Part shown: positions 44,908 through 53,451 of the stretch, in pieces | Layout of the letters: every line of letters starts with the position of its first letter | Position numbering within the stretch: position 1 is the first letter of the stretch | Assembly: GCA_947489325.1 (NCBI GenBank) | Contig: CANLDA010000004.1 | Location: 62,001 to 126,000, forward strand | From: an uncultured Paracoccaceae bacterium | GTDB lineage: Bacteria; Pseudomonadota; Alphaproteobacteria; Rhodobacterales; Rhodobacteraceae | Reading direction: 5' to 3' | Length of the DNA: 64,000 nucleotides | Made by a program: the position numbers and the translations under genes | Notes under the pieces: generated by a model | What the model saw: only the letters and a program-made list of their open reading frames with translations | What the model was told of the DNA's origin: nothing | Database searches by the model: none

Positions 44908-46065
44908 TTAGACGCGTGCAGCCATATGTTCAGCAAACCGTTCAAACAGATAAAAGCTGTCTTGTGGGCCGGGGCTTGCCTCTGGGTGGTGTTGTACGGA
45001 GTAAACTGGACGATCCGCCATACGAATGCCGCAGTTGCTGCCGTCAAACAGGGACACATGAGTTTCAACCACGCCTTCGGGCAGGGACTGGCTGTCGACT
45101 GCAAACCCGTGGTTCATTGACGTGATTTCCACCTTGCCAGTGTCTTGATCTTTGACCGGGTGGTTTGCGCCGTGGTGGCCGTGGTTCATTTTTACAGTTT
45201 TTGCACCCAGTGCGAGCGCCAGCATCTGATGTCCCAAACAAATCCCGAACACAGGCAGGTCCGTGGTGTTCAGAATTTCCTTGATCATGGGCACCGCGTA
45301 TTCCCCAGTTGCTGCGGGATCACCCGGTCCATTGGACAGGAACACGCCATCGGGATTGTGTGCCAATATATCTGCCGCTGTGGCGGATGCGGGCAGAACT
45401 GTCACATCACAACCTGCCGAGGCCAAGCAGCGTAGGATATTGCGTTTGGCACCGTAATCGATGGCAACAACCTTGTGCTTTGGGGCCTCTTGGCGGACAT
45501 AGCCTTCGGGCCAGGCCCAACGCATTTCATCCCAACGATAAGACTGTGCGCAGGTTACGTCCTTGGCAAGATCCAGCCCTTCGAGACCAGAGAAGCCTTT
45601 GGCCTTGGCTACAAGGGCCGTTGTGTCAAAATTGCCATCAGGATCATGAGCCAGCGCGGCATGAGGCGCGCCTTGTTGGCGAATGGCACGTGTCAGACGA
45701 CGTGTATCCACACCACCGATTGCAATCCGACCACGCGCGGCCAACCAGTCAGACAGCTCACCGTTGGAGCGCCAATTCGACGGCTCTGTCGGGTCCCATT
45801 TGACAACCATGCCTGCGGCGACTGGATCATTGGTTTCATCATCTTCGGGTGTGACACCCGTGTTGCCGATATGGGGGAAGGTGAAGGTGACGATCTGGCC
45901 TGCATAAGACGGGTCCGTCATGATTTCCTGATACCCAGTCATTGCGGTGTTGAAACACAGCTCGGCGATGGTTTCACCCGTTGCCCCAAAGCCGCGCCCA
46001 TAAAATAGGGTCCCATCGGCAAGAGCCAAACAAGCAGTGGGGTGGTTTTGTGGGGTATCGGCCAT
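44908..46065 (-). CDS. carA: Carbamoyl-phosphate synthase small (glutaminase) subunit
   Basis: The 385-residue protein hydrolyses glutamine and passes ammonia to CarB for arginine and pyrimidine synthesis. It has the CarA N-domain (LALADGTLFYGRGFGATGETIAELCFNTAMTGYQEI) and a GATase1 domain with the nucleophile in VFGICLGHQM and HHPEASPGP. ATG 46065 has AGGAGAG nine bases upstream; the longer in-frame start lacks one. carB is not adjacent. yqeY is divergent across 183 bases, the usual Rhodobacterales arrangement. Confidence 0.97.
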   Translation of the reverse strand: MADTPQNHPTACLALADGTLFYGRGFGATGETIAELCFNTAMTGYQEIMTDPSYAGQIVTFTFPHIGNTGVTPEDDETNDPVAAGMVVKWDPTEPSNWRSNGELSDWLAARGRIAIGGVDTRRLTRAIRQQGAPHAALAHDPDGNFDTTALVAKAKGFSGLEGLDLAKDVTCAQSYRWDEMRWAWPEGYVRQEAPKHKVVAIDYGAKRNILRCLASAGCDVTVLPASATAADILAHNPDGVFLSNGPGDPAATGEYAVPMIKEILNTTDLPVFGICLGHQMLALALGAKTVKMNHGHHGANHPVKDQDTGKVEITSMNHGFAVDSQSLPEGVVETHVSLFDGSNCGIRMADRPVYSVQHHPEASPGPQDSFYLFERFAEHMAARV

Positions 46066-46248
46066 GTCGCGACTCTCCTGAGGTGACAAATTTGCCGGAA
46101 ACTAAGGCGCTGGCGTGCCAGCGTCAAGGGAAAGGTAAATTTCAGATTACGTTTAAAATCAAATAGTTAGCTTTGCGTGCCTCCTGTTGCCTGCCAGATA
46201 AGCTTTCTGTATGGTGCGAAGTTCGTGTTTACGAGGGATGAAAACACT

Positions 46249-46707
46249 ATGTCCATGCGAGAAGAGATCAACGTATCGCTGAAACAAGCGATGAGAGATC
46301 GTGCGGCAGAACGCCTGTCAACATTGCGTCTGATCAGTGCTGCGATCAAAGATCGTGACATTGTTGCGCGCGGCGAAGGCAACGATGATGGTGTCGGCGA
46401 TGACGCAATTCTGGGCATTTTGTCCAAGATGGTAAAGCAACGTCAGGAAAGTGCCCGCACCTATGAAGAAGGTGGGCGTTTGGATTTGGCCGAACGCGAA
46501 TTGAACGAGATCACCGTGATCGAAGAGTTCTTGCCCAAGCAGTTGGATGCCGATGAAGTCGAAAACGCCATTGCGGCGGCGATTGAAGAAGTCGGCGCGA
46601 CCTCTATTCGTGACATGGGTAAGATCATGGGCGCGTTGAAGGCCAAATACACCGGTCAGATGGATTTTGGCAAAGTTGGCCCGCTGATCAAGGCGCGCTT
46701 TTGCTAA
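46249..46707 (+). CDS. GatB/YqeY domain-containing protein
   Basis: The 152-residue all-helical protein matches the YqeY family, related to the C-terminal tRNA-binding tail of GatB. Marks are LRLISAAIKDRDI, MVKQRQESARTYEEGGR, EITVIEEFLPKQL and DMGKIMGALKAKYTGQMDFGKVGPLIK. ATG 46249 lies after GAGGGATG; the second ATG at 46255 is possible. The role is not established, but it is thought to touch tRNA or amidotransfer. A strong terminator follows. Confidence 0.9.
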   Translation: MSMREEINVSLKQAMRDRAAERLSTLRLISAAIKDRDIVARGEGNDDGVGDDAILGILSKMVKQRQESARTYEEGGRLDLAERELNEITVIEEFLPKQLDADEVENAIAAAIEEVGATSIRDMGKIMGALKAKYTGQMDFGKVGPLIKARFC

Positions 46708-46734
46708 GGCCCATTCGCCACGGATAAGACGATC

Positions 46735-46758
46735 AAGGGGCCTTACGGCCCCTTTTTT
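46735..46758 (+). terminator. Terminator after yqeY
   Basis: AAGGGGCC (46735–46742) and GGCCCCTT (46747–46754) with loop TTAC and a T6 tail form a textbook intrinsic terminator 27 bases after the stop. The convergent PhyH gene ends just beyond it. Confidence 0.95.
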
Positions 46759-46761
46759 GTT

Positions 46762-47565
46762 TCAGGATGCCGCGGGCCAAATGGTTGGGAACCAATCTTC
46801 GCGCAGCTTTTGTCCCTCTTGCATGTCGTGATCTGGAAAGGGGGGGGAGGTGCGCCCAGGGCGTTGCGTATAATGGGCATCATCGCCCACCAAACGCAGC
46901 GAAAACGCTCGGCGGCGGGTGTCGGATGTATTGCCACGTGCGCCATGCAGCACATCATAGTTAAATGCCACCGCGTCGCCCGGCTCCATTTCCCATTCTA
47001 AAACAGTCATGCCTTCGGCGTCAGGGTCTGGGATCGGCATATAATCGTCTTCATTTGGAAAAAAGCTCTCTTCGCTGGCCCAACGGGTTGGGAGTACGGG
47101 CTTTTCCCATTTGTGAGACCCGGCAACACAGCGCAGTGCTGCGTTTTTGACGGGATCCATAGGAGACCAGAAACTGACGGTTTGTTTGCCTTTGACAAAA
47201 TAATACGGCCCATCCGTGTGCCATGGCGTTGGCATAGAGGTGCCGGGTTCTTTGACCAACACATGATCGTGAAAGACCTGAACGCTTTGCGAATGCATCA
47301 AATCGGCCGCAACTTCGGCCGCCGGAGATGTTTTGATCACCTCTTGAAATTCAGGAATACGCTGCCAGTTGCAATAGTCATCAAAGAAGCGCCCTGTCTG
47401 GCCTTCTTTTTGGTTTTCGGATGCATATGGGCCTGGGTCCTGCATGTTACGCTCAATGCCCATGCGCAAGGTGTCTACGTGATCGCGGAACAATCCTTTG
47501 ATCAGGACAACGCCGTCGCGCTGAAAGTTCTCAATATCTTGCTGCGTCAGCAATGGATGTGTCAT
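46762..47565 (-). CDS. Phytanoyl-CoA dioxygenase (PhyH) family 2OG/Fe(II) oxygenase
   Basis: The 267-residue oxygenase has iron ligands H116-x-D118 in PWHTDGPY and H207 in DVLHGARGN, and an arginine in the RRRAFSLRL stretch for 2-oxoglutarate. PhyH-type enzymes hydroxylate small acids, betaines or lipids in the cytosol. ATG 47565 has AGGAGA eight bases upstream. It is divergent from a LysR gene across 84 AT-rich bases, so its substrate probably induces it. Not ectoine hydroxylase by its motif surroundings; the substrate is unknown. Confidence 0.85.
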   Translation of the reverse strand: MTHPLLTQQDIENFQRDGVVLIKGLFRDHVDTLRMGIERNMQDPGPYASENQKEGQTGRFFDDYCNWQRIPEFQEVIKTSPAAEVAADLMHSQSVQVFHDHVLVKEPGTSMPTPWHTDGPYYFVKGKQTVSFWSPMDPVKNAALRCVAGSHKWEKPVLPTRWASEESFFPNEDDYMPIPDPDAEGMTVLEWEMEPGDAVAFNYDVLHGARGNTSDTRRRAFSLRLVGDDAHYTQRPGRTSPPFPDHDMQEGQKLREDWFPTIWPAAS

Positions 47566-47649
47566 CGCGAGTCTCCTGTTGTGTTTGAAGAGTATCTGAC
47601 AATAATGAATTAGCTTCTAATAATACTTAGCTATGTATAATATAGACAC

Positions 47650-48561
47650 ATGCTATCTTTGACATTACGCCAGTTGGAATATGTTGTTGCAGTCGGGCGT
47701 GCGGAATCGTTGAGTGAGGCCGCGCGTACATTGCATATTTCGCAACCGTCTTTGTCCGTGGCCTTGACCCAGATTGAAGCCATCGTTGGGCAAAAGGTTT
47801 TTTTGCGTAGCAAGGGACGCACGATTGAACGCACAGCATTTGGTGTGGATTTCTTGGATCGGGCGGCAGAGATAATTGATCGTGCTGCGCTGTTGGAAAA
47901 TTCGGGTCGACATGGGGTGACCGATGGGTTGTGGGTGACCATTGGGTGTTTCACTGATTTGGCACCTGTATGCCTTGCTCCGATGCGGCGCTTTTTGCAG
48001 GACCGGTTTAATCTTGCTGGTCTTAATCATCGTGTCTTGGGGTTCTCTGATCTTGCCGAGGCGATGCAAGAAGGCAGTGTAGATTTTGCCGTGACCTATG
48101 ACGTGGGCCTTGATTCTGGGTTTGAAAAACACGAACAAGCGGTGATTGCGCCGCATGTTTTTGTGCCCTGCGACGATCCGCTGGCCGACCAAGAGACGGT
48201 TGGCCTTGGCGATCTGGATGGGCGAGAGATTATTCTCTCTGACGAAGGGTTGTCCTACCGTCACTTTCTGGCGTTGTTTCAGCGTGCTGGCCTTGATTTG
48301 AAGGTCGGCCATAAAACATCTTCGGTGGAATTGATGCGCGCACTTGCTGCCCACGGGCAAGGAGTCGGCATCAGTTATACCAACCCACCAACGGCCCAAA
48401 GTTATGACGGTATGCCCCTGACAAGCATTCCGGTGTCAGATTCTATGGCCCAAGAAGCCGTAATTCTTGCGCGTTCAAAGACGCGGCGGCTTCAGGTTGG
48501 GATTGAAACGGTGTTGGACGCCCTAAAAGGGGCAGCGTTCGTTCCCAACGGCCGAACGTAA
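47650..48561 (+). CDS. LysR-family transcriptional regulator
   Basis: The 303-residue protein has an N-terminal HTH (LTLRQLEYVVAVGRAESLSEAARTLHISQPSLSVALTQIEAIVGQKVF) and a CbbR/CysB-type effector domain. The intergenic DNA before it (about 47600–47640) is AT-rich with TTA…TAA pairs of the T-N11-A kind that LysR regulators bind. The start ATG has no strong ribosome site. It presumably controls the divergent PhyH-family gene. A bidirectional hairpin follows. Confidence 0.9.
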   Translation: MLSLTLRQLEYVVAVGRAESLSEAARTLHISQPSLSVALTQIEAIVGQKVFLRSKGRTIERTAFGVDFLDRAAEIIDRAALLENSGRHGVTDGLWVTIGCFTDLAPVCLAPMRRFLQDRFNLAGLNHRVLGFSDLAEAMQEGSVDFAVTYDVGLDSGFEKHEQAVIAPHVFVPCDDPLADQETVGLGDLDGREIILSDEGLSYRHFLALFQRAGLDLKVGHKTSSVELMRALAAHGQGVGISYTNPPTAQSYDGMPLTSIPVSDSMAQEAVILARSKTRRLQVGIETVLDALKGAAFVPNGRT

Positions 48562-48572
48562 TCCGACCAGGT

Positions 48573-48607
48573 ACAAAAAAGGCGCGCATTTCTGCACGCC
48601 ATTTTTC
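48573..48607. terminator. Bidirectional terminator between LysR and the small DUF gene
   Basis: A run of A6 precedes GGCG-C-GCA, a short loop, then TGC-A-CGCC and T5. The stem has one C/A mismatch. The convergent gene ends on both sides (48561 and 48626) make a shared terminator likely. Confidence 0.8.
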
Positions 48608-48625
48608 TACGATACGACACTGCAA

Positions 48626-48946
48626 TCAGGCGGCTTCGGCCTGTTGTGCTGCGTTGCGACGTTCGCTTTCTTCGCGCGACAGGGCAACGGATGTCCGTAC
48701 GCCTTTGCCGACAAAATCCATCAAACCCGATACAACACGTTCGTTCGGGTCAATACCAGCACAGGTCAACACTTCGCGACCATCGCGCGAACGTGCCCAG
48801 CGGGCGATTTGCTCGGGGCCGTTGCCATATTTCTTGTCATCGGCAATGGCATCATCCAATGCGGCCAAAACGACCGCTGCAAATAATTTGCGCGCGCGGT
48901 TGCCTTGTTCATTGTTAAAAGCCGTTCCATCAACGAAATCTCTCAT
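48626..48946 (-). CDS. Small conserved protein of unknown function, probably DUF6280
   Basis: The 106-residue cytosolic protein (MRDFVDGTAFNNEQGNRARK start; ARWARSRDGREVLTCAGIDP in the middle; a Glu/Ala-rich tail) has one cysteine and no membrane segment. I recall very similar proteins in this position, divergent from efp, across Rhodobacterales, where they carry only a DUF number. It has a helical N-terminal half (KLFAAVVLAALDDAIADDKKYG). The function is unknown. Confidence 0.8.
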   Translation of the reverse strand: MRDFVDGTAFNNEQGNRARKLFAAVVLAALDDAIADDKKYGNGPEQIARWARSRDGREVLTCAGIDPNERVVSGLMDFVGKGVRTSVALSREESERRNAAQQAEAA

Positions 48947-49161
48947 CTCGTCGTCCTTGTATTATTGCTCTTGCGTTTTCGGCGTGAGGCCTCTTATGGA
49001 CTATTCATTACGATTCGGGTAGCCCATAGATGCATACCTTCGTTGCAAATTTTGCATATCTTTCTGCAGGTGCAGCACGAGATAGGCTGTCTTGCCTCCC
49101 GGCTGCCTGCGAGATATAGGTCCGAGCAAGTTTTTTTCAACCTTCTGACAGGTTTTGCCAA

Positions 49162-49725
49162 ATGCCTAAAATTAACGGAAATGAAATCCGCCCCGGCAAT
49201 GTGCTGGAACATAACGGGGGTCTGTGGGCCGCTGTCAAAGTCGATCACGTGAAACCCGGCAAGGGCGGCGCGTTCGCTCAGGTCGAGATGCGCAATCTGC
49301 GAAATGGCTCTAAGCTGAACGAGCGTTTTCGCTCTGCCGACAAAGTAGAACGCGTGCGCCTGGAACAAAAAGACCAGCAATTCCTTTATGAAGATGATGG
49401 AATGCTGATCTTCATGGACACGGAAACCTATGAGCAAATTCAGTTGTCTGCTGAATTGTTGGGGGACCGCCGCCCGTTTCTGCAGGATGGCATGACTATT
49501 GTTATGGAATTCCACGAAGAAGAGGCGCTGAATGCGACCTTGCCGCAGAAAGTTACCTGCAAGATTGTCGAAACCGAGCCTGTGGTCAAAGGTCAGACAG
49601 CTGCCAACAGCTTTAAACCAGCGATTCTTGATAATGGCGTTAAGGTCATGGTGCCGCCGTTTGTGGGGCAGGATGAAATGATCGTCGTGAACACCGAAAC
49701 CATGGAGTACTCCGAACGCGCCTAA
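49162..49725 (+). CDS. efp: Translation elongation factor P
   Basis: The 187-residue EF-P rescues ribosomes stalled at polyproline stretches. It has three beta-barrel domains: a KOW-like N-domain ([32 protein letters not shown]) with the loop lysine in KPGKGGA that is modified in many bacteria, then the OB domains ([43 protein letters not shown]). The length and sequence are normal. Its 5' region of 215 bases carries no recognisable gene. A clear terminator follows. Confidence 0.97.
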   Translation: MPKINGNEIRPGNVLEHNGGLWAAVKVDHVKPGKGGAFAQVEMRNLRNGSKLNERFRSADKVERVRLEQKDQQFLYEDDGMLIFMDTETYEQIQLSAELLGDRRPFLQDGMTIVMEFHEEEALNATLPQKVTCKIVETEPVVKGQTAANSFKPAILDNGVKVMVPPFVGQDEMIVVNTETMEYSERA

Positions 49726-49753
49726 TGGCGTGATTTTATCGGTTTTCAATTTC

Positions 49754-49780
49754 AGGCCTCGCAAGTGCGGGGCCTTTTTT
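49754..49780 (+). terminator. Terminator after efp
   Basis: AGGCCTCGC (49754–49762) pairs with GCGGGGCCT (49767–49775), including one G-U pair, with a four-base loop and a T6 tail. The convergent LysR gene ends inside the tail. Confidence 0.92.
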
Positions 49781-50660
49781 ATCGTGCGGACTGAAGTGCG
49801 GATTGGCGAAGCCAATCGGTAAAGGCGCTGACCTCTGGTGATTTTCCGCTGCCGCTGCGTTGAACAAGGAAATACCCATAATCTGCCATTGTCATTGGCC
49901 CCAAGCGAAAGAGGGCTCCGCGGCTGATTTCGTCTTCGACCAACGCATCATTCAGTGCCACGCCTTGCCCATCCAGCACCGCCTGCACCCGCACATTGGG
50001 GTCAGGAATAATGAGAGCCTCGGTTTGGTCTTTAAACGGAAGTTTTGCACGCTTGTGCCAATCAGCCCATGCGGTGCTGTGTTCTTGATCGTGCAATAGT
50101 GTGAAACTTGCAAAGGCCGCTTGCAGCCCTTCTTTCTGCACCTGCTCAAAAGCCGTGCGATTTCCGGTTGGGGCAACAGGCATCAGAAACAGCGGTTCAA
50201 CCTGACAATCTCGCCAGGTGCCTTTGCCCCAACGAATGGCCAAATCGGCACCTTCGCCGGAAAAATCGCGCAAGCTGATCATAGGTTGAATGCGCAAACG
50301 AATGTCGGGATGCGCGCGCATGAACTCGGTAAGGCGTGGCGACAACCAACGAGAGGCAAAATATGTCGTCACCCCGATTGTAAGCGTGCGTTCGTGATGG
50401 CTGGCAAGGGTGCGCGCGCTGCGCTCGATTTGTTCAAATCCGATTTGGGCGCTGCTTAACAATTCACGCCCGCGGTGTGTTAGGCGAATGCCGCGCGGGT
50501 GTCGTTCAAACAAATCAAACCCCAACTCTGCTTCTAACTTATGCAACTGATGGCTGAGAGCTCCTTTGGTAAGGCATAACTCTTCTGCTGCAGAAGCGAG
50601 GCTGTCATGCTGCGCAATGATCACAAAGTTTCGTAAGCTATCAAATTGTCTTAGGCGCAT
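49779..50660 (-). CDS. LysR-family transcriptional regulator (GcvA/AmpR type)
   Basis: The 293-residue protein has an N-terminal HTH (RQFDSLRNFVIIAQHDSLASAAEELCLTKGALSHQLHKLEAELGFDLF) and the GcvA-type effector domain with ADLAIRWGKG. ATG 50660 is chosen because the longer frame upstream is not family-like. It is divergent from the MttB-family gene across 99 bases and most likely controls that methyltransferase operon in response to a methylated amine. Confidence 0.9.
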   Translation of the reverse strand: MRLRQFDSLRNFVIIAQHDSLASAAEELCLTKGALSHQLHKLEAELGFDLFERHPRGIRLTHRGRELLSSAQIGFEQIERSARTLASHHERTLTIGVTTYFASRWLSPRLTEFMRAHPDIRLRIQPMISLRDFSGEGADLAIRWGKGTWRDCQVEPLFLMPVAPTGNRTAFEQVQKEGLQAAFASFTLLHDQEHSTAWADWHKRAKLPFKDQTEALIIPDPNVRVQAVLDGQGVALNDALVEDEISRGALFRLGPMTMADYGYFLVQRSGSGKSPEVSAFTDWLRQSALQSAR

Positions 50661-50759
50661 GCTGGACTCTGGTTTGTATGAATGGAGTTTAAATTTTTTC
50701 ACCAGTAAGAGCAATTTATTTCGATTTTCAAACCTCCGTTTTGGGCAGATGGTTTGAAC

Positions 50760-52298
50760 ATGATTAGGATGCGACACAAACCTCACAGCACGAAACGGCG
50801 CGGTCGGCGCAGCACAGGAGCTGTGACTATGGCACCTGCGGTGCATACTCGACGCAACATACCTGCCTATGAGTTGCTGGATGAGGTGGCCTTAGCCAAG
50901 CTTGAATCCCATGCAGATTGGTTGCTGGAAACTGTGGGGATGGAGTTTCGCGGCGATGCGACCGCGTTAGAGTTATTTGACGCCGCAGGGGCGCGTGTGG
51001 AGGGGGAGAGGGTGCGCTTTGCCCCCGGTCAGGCTCGCGAAATCTGCGCAACCGCTCCGCAAAGCTTTGCGCTGCACGGCCGCAATCCCGCGCGTACAGT
51101 GACGCTTGGCGAAAATGGCATGGTCTTTATGCCCGGGTATGGGTCGCCCTTTGCGAGCGATCTGGACAATGGCCGTCGCTATGCCACGCTTGAGGATTTT
51201 CAGAACTTCGTAAAGCTGTCTTATATGTCCCCGGCCATGCATCATTCGGGTGGGACAGTGGTCGAACCTGTCGATATCCCGGTGAATAAACGTCATTTGG
51301 ATATGATGCTGGGCCATCTGACTTTGTCTGACAAACCCTTTATGGGCAGCGTCACAGCACCGAACCGCGCGCGCGATAGTATTGCTATGGCACAGATGAT
51401 GTTTGGGGCAGAGGTGATGGAACGTCATGCTGTGATGCAGGGCAACATCAACATCAACTCGCCCTTTGTTTTTGACGACACGATGTCAGGGGCTTTGCGA
51501 GAGTATGCAGCGGCAAATCAGTGCGTTTGTGTGTCACCTGCGATTTTTGGCGGGGCTATGGGGCCAGTAACGCCCGCGGCCGTCGCCGCGCAAACCTTGG
51601 CCGAAGGTATGGTGGGCGTGGCGTTAACACAACTGGTGCGCCCCGGATGCCCTGTGGTCATGGGCAGTTTTCATTCCACGATGAATCTACGCAGTGGCTC
51701 GCTTACTTTTGGCACGCCAGAGGCCAATTTGGTGACCATGGCGCTTTCGCAATTGGGGCGTCGTCTGGGCGTGCCTGTACGATCAGGTGGCGGGCAGGTT
51801 ACAGCAGCAAACGCACCTGACGGGCAGGCGATGATGGACAGCGTGAACGCAATGTGGGCCACGGTTTTAACCGGTACACATCAAGTTTGGCATGCGGCAG
51901 GGTGGCTCGAGGGTGGGCTGACCATGTCTTATGAAAAGTTCATCCTTGATCTGGACAATTGTGGTGCTCTTTTACGGATGATGCAGGGGATGGAAGTGTC
52001 TGACGCCACCTTGACCCAAGAAAGCTATGCCGAGGTTGGCCCAGGAGAAAACTTCCTCGCCACGAGCCATACCATGGCGCATTTCGCCAATGCCAATTAC
52101 GAAAGCCTGCTGCCGGATGCAGGCCCCTATGAAACGTGGTCAGAGGCTGGAAGCCAGAGCGCCGCACAGCGGGCAAATTTGCGCTGGAAAAATATGCTGG
52201 CACGTTATGAACCCCCGGAAATTTCTCCATCGGTTAAGGCCGATTTGGAAGAGTTTGTCACAGCCCGCAAGGCTGGGATGGCGGATGAATGGTATTAA
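50760..52298 (+). CDS. Non-pyrrolysine MttB-family (trimethylamine methyltransferase superfamily) methyltransferase
   Basis: The 512-residue TIM-barrel protein belongs to COG5598. Marks include the basic RRGRRS start, NIPAYELLDEVALAKLESHADWLL, FMPGYGSPFASDLDNGRRYATLEDF and GSFHSTMNLRSGSLTFGTPEA. There is no in-frame amber codon, so pyrrolysine is absent; known members of this kind demethylate betaines such as glycine betaine. ATG 50760 keeps the basic N-terminus; ATG 50829, which has AGGAG upstream, is an alternative. A GcvT-family gene follows 15 bases on. No corrinoid protein or RamA-like activator is nearby. Confidence 0.85.
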   Translation: MIRMRHKPHSTKRRGRRSTGAVTMAPAVHTRRNIPAYELLDEVALAKLESHADWLLETVGMEFRGDATALELFDAAGARVEGERVRFAPGQAREICATAPQSFALHGRNPARTVTLGENGMVFMPGYGSPFASDLDNGRRYATLEDFQNFVKLSYMSPAMHHSGGTVVEPVDIPVNKRHLDMMLGHLTLSDKPFMGSVTAPNRARDSIAMAQMMFGAEVMERHAVMQGNININSPFVFDDTMSGALREYAAANQCVCVSPAIFGGAMGPVTPAAVAAQTLAEGMVGVALTQLVRPGCPVVMGSFHSTMNLRSGSLTFGTPEANLVTMALSQLGRRLGVPVRSGGGQVTAANAPDGQAMMDSVNAMWATVLTGTHQVWHAAGWLEGGLTMSYEKFILDLDNCGALLRMMQGMEVSDATLTQESYAEVGPGENFLATSHTMAHFANANYESLLPDAGPYETWSEAGSQSAAQRANLRWKNMLARYEPPEISPSVKADLEEFVTARKAGMADEWY

Positions 52299-52313
52299 TC
52301 AAAGGAACACTCA

Positions 52314-53408
52314 ATGACAGAAGAACTTAGTCGTACATCGGCATTGGCATCACGGCACAGGGCCCTTGGATCGGGGCTTGAAGATTGGAACGGGATGGGG
52401 ACGGCATGGAGCTATGACAGTGATCCCAACGAGGAACATGATGCGGTGCGTGACCACGCAGGCATGTTTGACATGTCTCCACTGAAAAAGGTGATGGTAC
52501 GTGGACCAGATGCACAGGTGGTGCTGGATCATCTTACAACCCGTGACCTTAACAAAGTCGCACCGGGGCATGCGGCATATTTGTCCGTATTGACCGATGC
52601 AGGCACAATGGCTGACGATGCCATTGTGTCAAATAACGGCGATGATGAATGGATGATCGTGCATGGTTCCGGTGACACCATGGATTTGCTCACCGCCTCT
52701 GCCCAAGGCCATGATGTTAATGTGACTTTTACTGATGACTTACATGACCTGTCCGTTCAGGGGCCAAAGTCACTGGAGATATTGAACGCAGCTTGTGACG
52801 TGGATCTCAGCGCGCTGAAGTATTTTCAACACACGGCAGCGACAGTGTTTGGGCACCCTTGCCGTATCTCGCGTACCGGATATTCAGGTGAGCGTGGGTA
52901 CGAAATTTTTGCCGATGACAGTGTGATTGGGGATATTTGGGACAATCTGATCGACGCAGGTGTTATGCCCTGTTCCTTTACCGCCTTGGACAAGGTGCGG
53001 ATTGAAGCAGGGTTGTTGTTTTACGGCTATGACATGACTACGGATCACACTCCGTGGGAGGTGGGCCTTGGTTTCACAATCAGTAAGAACAAGGCTGATT
53101 TCCGAGGTAAAGAGGCTTTGTTGATGGCCCAAGGTGCAGAGAAGGTGGCCAACGTTTGTTTGGATGTCATCCACGATGATATGCTGGCAGGGGGAGAGAC
53201 CCTGTCGTTGAACGGATCAGAGGTCGGCGTGGTGAATAGCCCGGCGTTTTCACACCGTTTGGGGAAATCTTTGGCGCTTGCGCATGTCGATCCTTCAGCA
53301 GCGGCAAGCGGGACCGTGTTGGAGGTATCAGGTGATGGCATCACAACCACCGCGATGGTTGTCGCGTCGCCCATCTATGATCCGACAAAAACACGTACCC
53401 ATGCATGA
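52314..53408 (+). CDS. GcvT-family tetrahydrofolate-dependent aminomethyltransferase
   Basis: The 364-residue protein has the GcvT fold. Family-type stretches are DHAGMFDMSPLKKVMVRGPDA, VLDHLTTRDL, SVQGPKSLEIL, ISRTGYSGERGYEIF, the folate-site aspartate/arginine segment TALDKVRIEAGLLFYGYDM and GLGFTISKNKADFRGKEAL. Such enzymes move a one-carbon unit from an N- or S-methyl donor to THF. It differs from the glycine-cleavage T protein and from DMSP demethylase as I recall them. It is co-directional with the MttB gene (15-base gap), so the pair likely takes a methyl group from a quaternary amine or sulfonium to THF. Confidence 0.82.
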   Translation: MTEELSRTSALASRHRALGSGLEDWNGMGTAWSYDSDPNEEHDAVRDHAGMFDMSPLKKVMVRGPDAQVVLDHLTTRDLNKVAPGHAAYLSVLTDAGTMADDAIVSNNGDDEWMIVHGSGDTMDLLTASAQGHDVNVTFTDDLHDLSVQGPKSLEILNAACDVDLSALKYFQHTAATVFGHPCRISRTGYSGERGYEIFADDSVIGDIWDNLIDAGVMPCSFTALDKVRIEAGLLFYGYDMTTDHTPWEVGLGFTISKNKADFRGKEALLMAQGAEKVANVCLDVIHDDMLAGGETLSLNGSEVGVVNSPAFSHRLGKSLALAHVDPSAAASGTVLEVSGDGITTTAMVVASPIYDPTKTRTHA

Positions 53409-53416
53409 ACAAGAAT

Positions 53417-53444
53417 TGCGCCTGAGAAACTAATCTCGGGCGCA
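53417..53444. terminator. Hairpin between the convergent gcvT-like and ygfZ genes
   Basis: TGCGCCTGAGA (53417–53427) pairs with TCTCGGGCGCA (53434–53444), including one G-U pair, around a six-base loop. T-runs are weak on both strands. Its place between two stop codons suggests a shared terminator. Confidence 0.65.
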
Positions 53445-53451
53445 GTTGAAT

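Noticed and set aside
48947-49161. Possible small gene or RNA upstream of efp
   Set aside because: 215 bases with only weak inverted repeats and no convincing frame or motif.
50760-52298. Pyrrolysine-type MttB
   Set aside because: The frame has no internal TAG codon over 512 residues, so it belongs to the non-pyrrolysine group.
52314-53408. DMSP demethylase DmdA
   Set aside because: GcvT fold is clear, but the N-terminal and folate-site stretches do not resemble DmdA as I recall it, and the partner is MttB-like; left as GcvT family.
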